From Alphaproteobacteria bacterium (GTDB lineage Bacteria; Pseudomonadota; Alphaproteobacteria; UBA6615), in assembly GCA_009694135.1 (NCBI GenBank), contig SHVS01000018.1:1-34459 (forward strand): a DNA stretch of 34,459 nucleotides, in the 5' to 3' direction. Of this stretch, positions 1 through 8,484 are shown piece by piece (the stretch's first letter is position 1; each line of letters begins with the position of its first letter). Below the pieces are notes generated by a model. The model had not been told where the DNA came from, did not search any database, and was given only the letters and a program-made list of their open reading frames with translations. A program made the translations under genes and the position numbers.

Positions 1-148
1 GTCGCGCCCCGACCGACACTCAATCCAACGCAAGAAGCCCGGCCTGAATGCGGCCAGCACAAAGGGCCCCCGCGGGGGCCCTTTGTGCTACCCCGTCTGA
101 TGCATTTTTGCTCCGGCCCACCGACGCATTTTTACTCCGGCGTTGACA
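1..148 (-). mobile_element. Terminus of an insertion sequence (partial, left copy)
   Basis: Positions 4-148 are an exact reverse complement of 34315-34459. The boundary at 148 reads, on the minus strand, as a TGTCAACGCC terminus and falls in the middle of a coding frame, as expected for an insertion. Inside the terminus the 16-mer GCCGGAGYAAAAATGC occurs twice as a direct repeat 24 bp apart (126-141 and 102-117). Repeated motifs inside the end are known for IS21-family elements, so an IS21-like element is my best guess. No transposase is visible because the element runs off the window, so the family is inference. Confidence 0.6.
56..89. repeat. Perfect 34-bp palindrome inside the left IS end
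   Basis: Each arm is 17 bases (AGCACAAAGGGCCCCCG and its exact complement) with no spacer, so the sequence can form a very GC-rich hairpin or cruciform. It lacks a following T-run, so it is not a standard intrinsic terminator. The same palindrome recurs at the other end of the window. It may block readthrough at the edge of the element. Confidence 0.75.
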
Positions 149-624
149 CGCCTTCGCCCGATGCGGAACGGAAAGCGCGACACCACGACACCTTCGGACG
201 GCAGCACGGCCGAGCATTGCGGCGTGATGCCCACCAGGCGCACGAGCGGCACCTTGGCGGCCTGTTCTTCCCCGCGCCGCGCCTCGATCACGCGCTGATT
301 CATGGCCCGCAGCCGCTCGAATAGCGCCCGGAGCAGTATCTGGCTGTTGGCGGTATCCTCCTTGAGCATCTTGATGTATTCGGCGCGGTCGAGCACCCCG
401 ACGTCCACATCGGTCACGGCGAGAGCGCCGGCGTGGCGCGGCCGATCCTCGAGCAAGCCCATTTCGCCGAAGACGTCCTGTTCGCCGAGTACCGCTAGGC
501 GCACCGGGGACTCGCCCGCGCTGTAGAGGATTTCCACCCGGCCCGAGCGGATAAGGTAGGCGTATTCGCTCGGCTCGCCCTCGCTGTAAATCATCTCGCC
601 CGACTGATAATGCCGCTCGCGCAT
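149..624 (-). pseudogene. Cyclic-nucleotide-binding plus FHA domain protein, 3' end cut by IS
   Basis: The N-terminal part (about residues 1-120) is a CNB/Crp-type beta-barrel domain: it has the YSEGEPSEYAYLIRSGRVEI type repeat, a GEMGLLEDRPRHA phosphate-binding-cassette region and a following helix. A new domain starts near residue 145 with FPFRIGRRR, the typical first strand of a forkhead-associated (FHA) phosphothreonine-binding domain. At position 148 the reading frame passes into the IS terminus and meets a stop after about 20 foreign residues, so most of the FHA domain is lost from this copy. The ATG at 624 is preceded by AGGGGGT. The protein probably coupled a nucleotide or membrane signal to phosphoprotein binding. 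It is divergent from mlaC. The product is likely non-functional or altered unless the break is only an assembly boundary. Confidence 0.7.
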
Positions 625-820
625 GGTCCGACTGACCCCCTGTTCTTACCGCGATACCCAACCCGACCGTGGTCAAGCCGGGCCGGAACGAACCATCCTC
701 ACAATATGGCTCAAACCCTTTACGAATTCGAACCCCGATGCAGGGCTATCTCACAATAATTTCACCGTGATCCGCCAAGATATTACCAGAAGATTGCAAG
801 CACATTAGGGAGACTCTCCC

Positions 821-1450
821 ATGGCTTACGCAGCGAATTCGATGCGGCCCTGGATGTGGACCCTGCTCGGCGCTCTGGCCTTCGCCGGGGCTTCCCTCGC
901 GCCGCTCGGCGCCGCCCGCGCCGATCAAGCAGCAGACGCGGCTACCTTTGTGAGCGATTTCAGTGAACGGACCGTCGCGCTGCTGACGATACCGTCCAAT
1001 GCGCCGCAGGAGCGCGTCGATGGGCTGCGCCGTTTGGTCATGGATGGCCTGGATATCGAGGCGATCAGCCGCTTCGTTGTCGGTCGCGGCTGGACCGAGG
1101 CGAGCGCCAGCGAGCGCGGCGATTATCTCCAAGCCTATGAGGATTATATCGTCCGTTCGCTCGCCCAGCGCCTGTCCACCTATGGCGGCGAGAGCCTGAT
1201 CGTCGGCGCGGCGCGGCCGATGGCCGGCGGCGACATCTTGGTCGGCTCCACACTTGCCCGCCCGGTGGGCGAGCCGATCAAGATCGATTGGCGCCTCCGC
1301 CCGACGGCTGGTGGCTTCCGTATTGTCGACATGGTCGTCGAAGGTTTGAGCCTGGTCGTGACCCAACGCGACGAATTCGCCTCCATGCTGCGCACCGGCG
1401 GCTTGCCGGCCCTGGTCAAGACCCTGCGGCAGCGCAGCGCCTCGCTCTAG
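821..1450 (+). CDS. mlaC: MlaC/Ttg2D-family phospholipid-binding ABC transporter periplasmic protein
   Basis: This 209-residue protein has an N-terminal signal peptide (hydrophobic stretch about 12-33, ending AARA before DQAADA). The body matches the MlaC/toluene-tolerance Ttg2D fold, including the characteristic C-terminal segment IVDMVVEGLSLVVTQRDEF. In the Mla system this periplasmic carrier shuttles phospholipids between the outer-membrane MlaA complex and the inner-membrane MlaFEDB transporter. In some alphaproteobacteria a paralogue (HpnM) is linked to hopanoid transport. No mlaA, mlaD, mlaE, mlaF or hopanoid gene is in the window, so the specific substrate is open. The ATG has AGGGAGA eight bases upstream. 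It ends six bases before the convergent phosphotransferase gene. Confidence 0.85.
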   Translation: MAYAANSMRPWMWTLLGALAFAGASLAPLGAARADQAADAATFVSDFSERTVALLTIPSNAPQERVDGLRRLVMDGLDIEAISRFVVGRGWTEASASERGDYLQAYEDYIVRSLAQRLSTYGGESLIVGAARPMAGGDILVGSTLARPVGEPIKIDWRLRPTAGGFRIVDMVVEGLSLVVTQRDEFASMLRTGGLPALVKTLRQRSASL

Positions 1451-1456
1451 TTCCCG

Positions 1457-2524
1457 TCACGCGAGCAGATGCTGCAACTCGCGCGCGATCTCCGGTAAAC
1501 GCTCGCTAAGCGCTTGCAGCTCGGGGTCGCCATTGGCGCGGCCCCGAGCGGCCTGCTCAAGCGCGATCAGCGCCCAGCGCAGATGCGCGAAAGCCTGCCA
1601 GAAGCGCAGCGATTCCTCCGCTACGACCTCGCCGCCGCCCTCCGCGTAGCCGGCGGCGAAGGCGTCAAGCGGTCCGATGCCGCCGGCGATGCGCTCGGGA
1701 GCGTGCCGCCGCCAGCACTTCGCCGTGAACCAGCCATAGTCCTCCAGCGGATCGGACCAGCCGGCGAATTCCCAGTCGAGCACCGCCGCCACGCGGTCGC
1801 GCTCGATCACCAGATTGCCGACACGAAAATCGCGGTGCGCCAAAGCGACCGGCCGCCCGCGCGGCGCCGCCCGTTCAAGCTGGCCCAGCGCCCACGCCAA
1901 CGTCGGCTGCGGCTCCGCCAAGCGTGCGAGTCCGCTCGCGAGCCGCTCTAGCCCCTGCCGCACGGGATCGCCCGGCGCCGCGCCCAGCCATGCCAGCGCC
2001 GGATGCGACGGCTTGAGCGCGTGAATACATGCCAGCGTCCGGCCGATCTCCCGCGCCAGGCCTTCGCCACCACCCGAAGTCGCGGAGACATGCGCCAGCG
2101 CCACCGGGTCGGCCTCGCCCACCACCCAACGCAGCAGTAAGTACTCCCGCGCGAAGCCCTCCGCCTCGGTCGCCAGCCATAGCGGCTCGGGCGCCGGGCA
2201 ACCCTGCGCGCGGGCGGTTTGCAGCAACGCGGCCTGTGCCGCCAGGCTCCGGCTTTCGCTATGCGCCGGGGCGACCGCGCAACGCAGCACCAGATCCTGA
2301 TTGCCGGCCAGGTGGCCGCCCTCGATCGTCGCCGCCAACCGCCAGCTGGCATGGATGGCGCCGCCGGCCAGCGCTCGCGGTCGGCCGAGCATAACCCGGT
2401 GTGCGGAGGCCTGGGTCGCGATCCAGACCGACAGAAGCGTCCGGTCCGGTGGTTCTTGGCCTGTCCTGTGAATTATGGGCCCTGCTCCTACCGCACCGAT
2501 GGTGACGCAGCCGCTAGATGACAC
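1457..2524 (-). CDS. Phosphotransferase (APH/choline-kinase fold) family protein
   Basis: The protein has the kinase-like fold of aminoglycoside phosphotransferases and the ACAD10-type family. The catalytic-loop motif is HRDFRVGNLVI (HxDxxxxN) and the metal-binding DWE lies in VAAVLDWEFAGWSDP. The DYGWF segment after it is typical of the acyl-CoA-dehydrogenase-associated phosphotransferases rather than true antibiotic kinases. No acyl-CoA dehydrogenase neighbour is present, and the substrate cannot be told. The longest frame begins with GTG at 2524 without a good ribosome site. The ATG at 2389, just before the glycine-rich ATP loop region, is a possible alternative start. It is convergent with mlaC. 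Confidence 0.8.
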   Translation of the reverse strand: MSSSGCVTIGAVGAGPIIHRTGQEPPDRTLLSVWIATQASAHRVMLGRPRALAGGAIHASWRLAATIEGGHLAGNQDLVLRCAVAPAHSESRSLAAQAALLQTARAQGCPAPEPLWLATEAEGFAREYLLLRWVVGEADPVALAHVSATSGGGEGLAREIGRTLACIHALKPSHPALAWLGAAPGDPVRQGLERLASGLARLAEPQPTLAWALGQLERAAPRGRPVALAHRDFRVGNLVIERDRVAAVLDWEFAGWSDPLEDYGWFTAKCWRRHAPERIAGGIGPLDAFAAGYAEGGGEVVAEESLRFWQAFAHLRWALIALEQAARGRANGDPELQALSERLPEIARELQHLLA

Positions 2525-2621
2525 GGCGGCAAGGTTTCATTAGCGCAAGTTTGTCAGGCTCCGCCATGGCGCGCGATCCTTTCGCGATATTCGCGACGAG
2601 CCGCGCTTGGGTGGACGCAGA

Positions 2622-3935
2622 ATGACTAAATTCCAGGGCATGGTTCTGGTGGCCGGCGGACGCTCGGCTACGCTCATGAACCGCAAGGCTGGGCTTTCGC
2701 ACGCCGGCTTCCGGGTGGAAACCGCCCTCGACGAAACCGACGCCCTGGCCAAGGCGCGCCGCCTGCACCCGAATGTCGCCCTGCTTGAAGGCGCCGAAGT
2801 CGGCTTCGACTCATTCCGGCTGTCGAGCATGTTGCGCGCCGATCCGCACACCTCCGAGCTGCCGATCATGCTACTCGACTCCGAAGTCGAAGCCGGCCCC
2901 GAACTGATCGACGACGTCATCATGCGGCCGGCGGCCGATGCGATCGTGATCGCGCGCATGCAGGAACTCGTTCGGCTGGCGACCATCCAGGACGAGGCCC
3001 GCTGCCGCGTGCACACCGCCAAGCAATTCGGCCTGCATGCGGCCGCTCGGCAGCCTTTGACCGCGCGCCAGAGCCGGCTTCTGGTCGTCGGCGGAACGCC
3101 CGATCTGGCCGAGGCGATCGGCGCATCGGGTCACGGCTACGCGATCACGCATGAGGCCAATCCCTATCTGGCCGCCGCACATTTGGACGGCGGCGCCATC
3201 GACGCCATCGTCGTGCCGTTGGATATCTTGGCGACCATCGAGCACCAGCTCTATTTCTGTCGCCATATCCGCAAGAACTCGCGCTACTTCAATTTGCCGA
3301 TCCTCCTGCTGGCCACGCCGGAGACTTTTGTCTCGGGGGCCGAGCCCTATCGCTCCGGCGCGACGGTGGCGCTGCCGCTGCCGCTCAATGCCGCCGCCGC
3401 CGCCGCGATCGAGCGCCTGGTCGCCCGCCAACGCCGCCGGCGCGAGCTGCGGACGACGATCGCGGCCACGCTCGCCGAATCGACGCGCGACAGTCTGGTC
3501 GGCATCTACTCGACCGAATTCTTGCGCGCGCATCTGCGGAACCAGATCGAGGAGCGCGCCGGCTCGCCCCGCCCGTTGTCGCTTTTGGTGGTCGAAATCG
3601 CCAATGCGCCCGCTCTCGGCGTGCAATTCGGCCAAAATATTGCCTTACATGTCCTGCAGCAGGCCGCCGACTTCTTGTGTGGCCTCGTGCGCATCGAGGA
3701 TTTGTGCGCGCGGCTGAGCCCAAGCCGGATCGCGGTCGCCCTGCCGGATGGCGACGAGAGCGCCGCGCGGCAAGTCAGCGAGCGCGTGTCAGCCGTGCTC
3801 GAACACACCGAATTCGGGCTTGGCACGGAGGCCGTTCAGGCCGCCGGGCTGTGGATCGAAACCGGCGTCGCCTCGCTCGCCACCGCCGACCGGGCGGATG
3901 ACCTGATCAACCGCGCGCTCGAGGCCGTAGCCTAG
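2622..3935 (+). CDS. PleD-like REC-REC-GGDEF protein with degenerate receiver and cyclase sites
   Basis: The order is a receiver-like domain (about 1-120), a second receiver-like domain (about 150-275) and a GGDEF-like domain (about 285-437), the PleD layout. The key residues are missing. The phospho-acceptor aspartate position of the first receiver is Glu56 (VALLEGAEVGFDSFRL), the second receiver has a Pro-Leu-Asp segment instead of a standard acidic pocket, and the GGDEF signature is replaced by SPSRI (about 366-370). It is therefore unlikely to make cyclic di-GMP or be phosphorylated normally. Degenerate PleD relatives such as Caulobacter PopA act as c-di-GMP-binding or scaffold proteins, and a similar role is inference. 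The ATG at 2622 with GGGTGGA upstream is preferred over TTG at 2607. Confidence 0.75.
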   Translation: MTKFQGMVLVAGGRSATLMNRKAGLSHAGFRVETALDETDALAKARRLHPNVALLEGAEVGFDSFRLSSMLRADPHTSELPIMLLDSEVEAGPELIDDVIMRPAADAIVIARMQELVRLATIQDEARCRVHTAKQFGLHAAARQPLTARQSRLLVVGGTPDLAEAIGASGHGYAITHEANPYLAAAHLDGGAIDAIVVPLDILATIEHQLYFCRHIRKNSRYFNLPILLLATPETFVSGAEPYRSGATVALPLPLNAAAAAAIERLVARQRRRRELRTTIAATLAESTRDSLVGIYSTEFLRAHLRNQIEERAGSPRPLSLLVVEIANAPALGVQFGQNIALHVLQQAADFLCGLVRIEDLCARLSPSRIAVALPDGDESAARQVSERVSAVLEHTEFGLGTEAVQAAGLWIETGVASLATADRADDLINRALEAVA

Positions 3936-3981
3936 CTGCGGCCTGCTTTACCACGGGGTCGCGTTTCGGCACTCTGCCGCG

Positions 3982-4620
3982 ATGCGCATCGAGATTTACG
4001 CCGATTTCGTCTGCCCGTGGTGCTACGTCGGCATCGGGCGCTTGCGCCGTGCGCTCGCCACGCGGCCCGGGCTCGCTGCGAATCTCGCCTGGCGACCGTT
4101 TCAGCTCAATCCAACCATGCCCAAAGGCGGCATCGACCGCGGCACCTATCTGTCGATCAAGTTCGGCAGCCGCGAACGCCTGCGCCATCTGCATGACGCG
4201 GTCGAAGACTGCGGCCGCGAACTTGGTCTCGCCTTCAACTTTGATCGCATTCAACGCCAACCCAATACACTCGACGCGCATCGCCTGGTGCGGCTGGCCG
4301 GCGAGCGTCTTGGCGCCGCCTCGCCCAAAGTGGAAGCGCTCGTGATCGCGCTCTATCAGGGCTATTTCAACGCCGGACTCGACCTGGGGGACCGCGAGGT
4401 ATTGGTGGCGCTGGGGGTCGCGGCCGGGTTGGATGGGATGGAGGTCGCGCGTTACCTCGCCAGCGACCGCGAGCAAGATCAGATCCGCGCCGAAGATCTG
4501 CGCGCCCGGCGCATGGGCATCGATGGCGTGCCCTGTTTCGTCATCGATGAGCACTACGCTATTTCCGGCGCGCAGGAGCCGGAGGCATTCTTGCCGCTGT
4601 TCGACCTGGCTAGCGCGTAA
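3982..4620 (+). CDS. FrnE-like DsbA family oxidoreductase
   Basis: This cytoplasmic-type DsbA-fold protein of 212 residues has no signal peptide. The active site CPWC (Cys11-Cys14) follows an IEIYADFV strand, and the cis-proline loop is GVPCFVID near residue 180, followed by AISGAQEPEAF, as in FrnE and 2-hydroxychromene-2-carboxylate isomerase relatives. The CPWC pair favours a thiol-disulfide oxidoreductase or isomerase over the isomerase branch. An additional cysteine follows the cis-proline (VPCF). It lies 46 bases after the PleD-like gene on the same strand and converges on mfd two bases later. There is no strong ribosome site before the ATG. The physiological substrate is unknown. Confidence 0.85.
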   Translation: MRIEIYADFVCPWCYVGIGRLRRALATRPGLAANLAWRPFQLNPTMPKGGIDRGTYLSIKFGSRERLRHLHDAVEDCGRELGLAFNFDRIQRQPNTLDAHRLVRLAGERLGAASPKVEALVIALYQGYFNAGLDLGDREVLVALGVAAGLDGMEVARYLASDREQDQIRAEDLRARRMGIDGVPCFVIDEHYAISGAQEPEAFLPLFDLASA

Positions 4621-4622
4621 TC

Positions 4623-7600
4623 CTAGACGGCGACCTTGGCTGGCGCCGGAGCACCGAGCACCGCCAGTCGTTGCATCAGCTTGCGCACGCCTTCCAGCCG
4701 GCGCTTTCCATCCGCCCAATCACGTTGATAGACGAGCCGGTGGTCGGGCCGCAGCTTCATCGACCCCGCGTTGGTGTTGATCAGGCGCACCAGCCCCTCG
4801 GGATCGGCGAAGCGATCCTGGCGGAAAGAAAGCACCACGCCCTTCGGTCCCGCATCGAGTTTGGCTACGCCCGCTTTGCGGCACAGCTGCTTGAGCGCGA
4901 CGATCGCCAGCAGGTTTTCAACCTCCACCGGCAGCGCGCCGAAGCGATCGATCAACTCGGCGGCGAAGCCCTCGATGGCCCGCTCGTCGGCGAGTTCGGC
5001 CGCGCGCCGATAAAGCGCCATGCGCACGTCGAGGTCGGCGACATAGCTGTCCGGGATCATCACTCCGGTGCCGAGCGTGATCGACGGCGTCCATTCGCTG
5101 TCGCCGGCCGTCTCCGTCCCGCTGCCGGAGGTGCGTTGCGCCACCACGGCTTCCTCGAGCATCTGCTGATAAAGCTCGACGCCGACTTCCTTGATGTGGC
5201 CCGATTGCTCCTCGCCAAGGAGATTGCCGGCACCACGATGATCGAGATCGTGACTGGCAAGGGTGAAACCCGCGCCAAGGCTGTCGAGCGTCTGCATCAC
5301 TTCCAAGCGGCGCTGGGCGACATCGCTCAGCTTTTGCCCGGCCGGAACGGTGAGATAGGCATAGGCTCGCTGTTTCGACCGCCCGACCCGTCCGCGCAGT
5401 TGGTAAAGCTGCGCCAGGCCGAACATGTCGGCGCGATGGATGATCAGCGTATTGGCCGTGGGAACGTCGAGTCCGCTTTCGATGATGTTCGTCGACAGCA
5501 AAAGATCGAAACGCCGTTCATAGAAAGCCGACATCACGTCTTCCAGCTCGGTCGGCGCAAGCTGGCCATGCGCCACGCCGACCTTGACCTCGGGCACCAG
5601 AGTCGCGAGCTGATCGAACAGTTTGGGCAGATCCTCGATGCGCGGGCAGACATAGAATACCTGCCCGCCGCGGAAATGTTCGCGCATGATCGCTTCGCGC
5701 ACGATCACGCCATCATAGGGCAGGACGAAGGTGCGCACCGCCAAGCGATCGACCGGCGGCGTGGCGATCAGGCTCAGATCGCGCACGCCGGCAAGCGCCA
5801 TTTGCAGTGTGCGCGGAATCGGCGTCGCCGTCAGCGTCAGCACATGCACGTCGGCGCGCAGCTCCTTGAGCCGCTCCTTCTGCCGCACGCCGAAATGCTG
5901 CTCCTCGTCCACCACCAAGAGCCCAAGCCGCTTGAAACTGATCGACTTGGCGAGCAGCGCATGCGTGCCGACGACGATGTCCAGCGTCCCGTCGGCCAGC
6001 GCCGCCTTGGTCTGGCGCATCTCTTTTTCCGGCACGAGGCGCGAGAGCTGGCCGAGTCTGACCGGCAGCCCGGCGAAGCGTTCGGCGAACGATGCGTAAT
6101 GCTGCCGCGCGAGCAGCGTCGTCGGCACTACGACCGCGACCTGAAAACCGCCCATGGCGGCGACGAAGGCGGCGCGCAGCGCGACCTCGGTCTTGCCGAA
6201 GCCGACATCGCCGCACACCAACCGGTCGGTTGGCCGGCCGGAACCGAGATCCTCGATCACGTCCGCGATGGCGCGCGCCTGATCCTCGGTCTCGGGATAG
6301 GGGAAGCGGGCGGCGAATTCGTCGTAAGCTCCGGGCGACGCGATCAGCCGCTCGCCGGTGCGCAGCGCCCGTTCGGCCGCGATGCGCAACAGCTGATGCG
6401 CGATCTCGCGGATGCGCTCCTTGATCTTGGCCTTGCGCGCCTGCCACTCGGCGCGGCCGAGGCGATCGAGTGTCGCGGTCGCTTCCTGCCCGCCGTAGCG
6501 CGACAAGACCTCCAGGTTCTCGACCGGCAGGTACAGCTTGGTGTCGCCGGCATACAGGATGCGGACGCAATCATGCGGCGCACGACCGACGGTGATTGTT
6601 TCCAATCGCTCAAAGCGCCCGATCCCATGCTCGGCATGCACCACCAAGTCGCCGGGCGAAAGCGCCGCCAATTCGGCGATGAAATGCTCGGCCGGCCGAC
6701 GACGAACCGGACGCGCCAAGCGCTCGCCGAACAAATCCTGTTCGGTATAGAGCGCGAGTTCGTCAGTGACGAAGCCATGCTCAAAGCCCAGCACAAGCAG
6801 CGCCAAGCGTTGCGGCGGAGCCGCCAGCGCATCTTGCCATTGCGCCGCTTCGAGCGGCTCGGCGACGCCATGCTCGCGCAAAAGGCTCGCGATCCGGCTG
6901 CGCGCGCCAAGGGTGGTTGCTGTTATGACCAAGCGTCGTCCGGCGCGCGCATCGACCGCCAAGCGCTCGCGCACCGCATCGAACAGCGTTCCATCGGCGC
7001 GCTTGCGCGCCTCGCTGAAGTCGGGCGCGCGCCGCCCGCCCAGATCGATCGCGCCAAGATTGCGTTCCGTGGGCGTCGAGAATGGCGAAAAGCGACCGAG
7101 CGGCAAGCGAGCGGCGAGCGCATCCCAACCCGCTTGATCGAGATAGAGCAGTTCGGCGGGCACCGGGCGATACGCCTGCGCGTCCTCCGCGCCCTTCGCG
7201 CGGCGGCGGGCATCGAGCGCGGTGACGCGCGCGCCATAAAATTCGGCCACCTGCTCGGCGCGCGCGGCCATCGCCTCGTTGATCTGATGATCGAGCGTGA
7301 CCGCCGTTTCGCCGACGTAATCGACGAGCGTTTCAAGGCGTGGGTAGAACAGCGGCAGCCAGTGCTCCAGGCCGTCATAACGTCGACCGGCGCTGACCGA
7401 TGCATAGAGCGGATCGTCATCGCGGATCGCGCCGAACAATTCGCGATAGCGTGTGCGGAAGCGCTCGATCGAGCCGGCGTCCATGAGCGCCTCGCTGATC
7501 GGCAAAAGCGTCGCCGCGGGCTTTTCGCCGGTCGTGCGCTGCGACTCCGGATCGAAGCTGCGGATGCGCTCAACCTCATCGCCAAACAGGTCGAGCCGCA

Positions 7601-8150
7601 CCGGCTCCTCCGCACCCGGCGGATACAGGTCGATGATCCCGCCGCGCTGGGCGAACTCGCCCGGTTCATGCACGGTCGCCGTGCGGCGATAGCCAGCCGC
7701 CGCCAGGAAGGCGCGCAAGGCTTCGAGATCAAGCGGCTGCTGCGCGTTAATCTCGAAGATCGCGGCTTTGAGCGCGTCGCGGGGCGGGACGCGCTGCAAC
7801 ACCGCCCCGACCGTCGTGATCACTGCCGCCGCCGCCTCGCCACGCGCAAGACGCACGAGGGTATCAAGCCGCCGCGCCGACACCTGCGGATGCGGCGATA
7901 CGCGGTCATAGGGCAGGCAGTCCCAGGCCGGGAATTCGAGCATCGGCAGTTCCGGCGCGAAGGCGCGCAAGGCCTCGGCCAGCGCCGCCATGCGCGCGCC
8001 ATCGCGTGCGATATGCAGATGGCGGCGGCCATAGGGTTGCTGGCGCAGGAAGGCGGCAAGCGCGAGCGCGTCCAGCCCTTCGGGCGCGCCGCCAATAGCC
8101 TGTGCACCCGCCTTGAAAAACGGATAGGTGAGGCCGTCGAACAGGGTCAC
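4623..8150 (-). CDS. mfd: Transcription-repair coupling factor Mfd
   Basis: This protein of about 1175 residues matches the full family length. It removes RNA polymerase stalled at DNA lesions and recruits UvrA. The UvrB-homologous N-terminal module (ARDGARMAALAEALRAF, then FPAWDCLPYDRVSPHP) is followed by the RNA-polymerase-interacting region (PGDLVVHAEHGIGRFERLE). The translocase motor comes next, with Walker A GDVGFGKT near residue 650 and the DEEQ box (VVDEEQHFGV) near 746. The RecG-like motifs (LTATPIPRTLQMAL, HRADMFGLAQLYQLRGRVGR) follow, and then the C-terminal UvrA-gating domain. I chose GTG at 8150 because the homologous N-terminus starts there. An ATG at 8210 in the same frame would overlap sdhE. 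It lies 13 bases after sdhE and is probably cotranscribed with it. Confidence 0.97.
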   Translation of the reverse strand: MTLFDGLTYPFFKAGAQAIGGAPEGLDALALAAFLRQQPYGRRHLHIARDGARMAALAEALRAFAPELPMLEFPAWDCLPYDRVSPHPQVSARRLDTLVRLARGEAAAAVITTVGAVLQRVPPRDALKAAIFEINAQQPLDLEALRAFLAAAGYRRTATVHEPGEFAQRGGIIDLYPPGAEEPVRLDLFGDEVERIRSFDPESQRTTGEKPAATLLPISEALMDAGSIERFRTRYRELFGAIRDDDPLYASVSAGRRYDGLEHWLPLFYPRLETLVDYVGETAVTLDHQINEAMAARAEQVAEFYGARVTALDARRRAKGAEDAQAYRPVPAELLYLDQAGWDALAARLPLGRFSPFSTPTERNLGAIDLGGRRAPDFSEARKRADGTLFDAVRERLAVDARAGRRLVITATTLGARSRIASLLREHGVAEPLEAAQWQDALAAPPQRLALLVLGFEHGFVTDELALYTEQDLFGERLARPVRRRPAEHFIAELAALSPGDLVVHAEHGIGRFERLETITVGRAPHDCVRILYAGDTKLYLPVENLEVLSRYGGQEATATLDRLGRAEWQARKAKIKERIREIAHQLLRIAAERALRTGERLIASPGAYDEFAARFPYPETEDQARAIADVIEDLGSGRPTDRLVCGDVGFGKTEVALRAAFVAAMGGFQVAVVVPTTLLARQHYASFAERFAGLPVRLGQLSRLVPEKEMRQTKAALADGTLDIVVGTHALLAKSISFKRLGLLVVDEEQHFGVRQKERLKELRADVHVLTLTATPIPRTLQMALAGVRDLSLIATPPVDRLAVRTFVLPYDGVIVREAIMREHFRGGQVFYVCPRIEDLPKLFDQLATLVPEVKVGVAHGQLAPTELEDVMSAFYERRFDLLLSTNIIESGLDVPTANTLIIHRADMFGLAQLYQLRGRVGRSKQRAYAYLTVPAGQKLSDVAQRRLEVMQTLDSLGAGFTLASHDLDHRGAGNLLGEEQSGHIKEVGVELYQQMLEEAVVAQRTSGSGTETAGDSEWTPSITLGTGVMIPDSYVADLDVRMALYRRAAELADERAIEGFAAELIDRFGALPVEVENLLAIVALKQLCRKAGVAKLDAGPKGVVLSFRQDRFADPEGLVRLINTNAGSMKLRPDHRLVYQRDWADGKRRLEGVRKLMQRLAVLGAPAPAKVAV

Positions 8151-8163
8151 GAGCTGCTGCGGC

Positions 8164-8418
8164 CTAGGGTGCGAGCCGGAATGCCGCCAAGGCGCGCGCC
8201 ACGGGCCCATCGCGCGGCGCCAAGGTCTGGCCGGACAGCCAGTCCCATAAGTCGCCCGCCGGAAGCTCGAGCAGTTGCTCGTATTCGTCGAGCGCGTCGT
8301 CGCTCAGGTCCTTGAGCGTCGCGGCGGCAAAGCGTGAGAGCCACTGATCAAGCTCCTTGGTGCCGGTCGAGCGGCTCCGGTAAATCAGGCGTCGGATGCG
8401 CGTGTCACGGGTGGTCAC
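8164..8418 (-). CDS. sdhE: SdhE/Sdh5-family FAD assembly factor (succinate dehydrogenase assembly factor 2)
   Basis: This 84-residue protein is of the family (DUF339) that promotes covalent flavin attachment to SdhA. The N-terminus RIRRLIYRSRS, the KELD segment and the conserved DEYEQLLELPAGDLWDWL helix are all recognisable. The family's RGxxE motif here reads TGTKE, with Thr in place of the conserved arginine, which is odd. The start is GTG at 8418. It directly precedes mfd on the minus strand and is divergent from recG, a gene order common in alphaproteobacteria. No sdh structural genes are present in the window. Confidence 0.85.
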   Translation of the reverse strand: MTTRDTRIRRLIYRSRSTGTKELDQWLSRFAAATLKDLSDDALDEYEQLLELPAGDLWDWLSGQTLAPRDGPVARALAAFRLAP

Positions 8419-8484
8419 GAGCGGGTAGCATATAGAGCGGCGCAGCCCCGCTGTCAGCAGGGAGCGCAAGGCGAGTTCAAGGAT

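Noticed and set aside
2622-3935. Active diguanylate cyclase
   Set aside because: The GGDEF signature is absent (SPSRI), so the cyclase call was replaced by a degenerate PleD-like protein.
4671-8315. Very long open frame of 1214 codons on the plus strand
   Set aside because: It is antisense to mfd, has an Arg/Gln/His-rich composition typical of high-GC shadow frames, and shows no domain.
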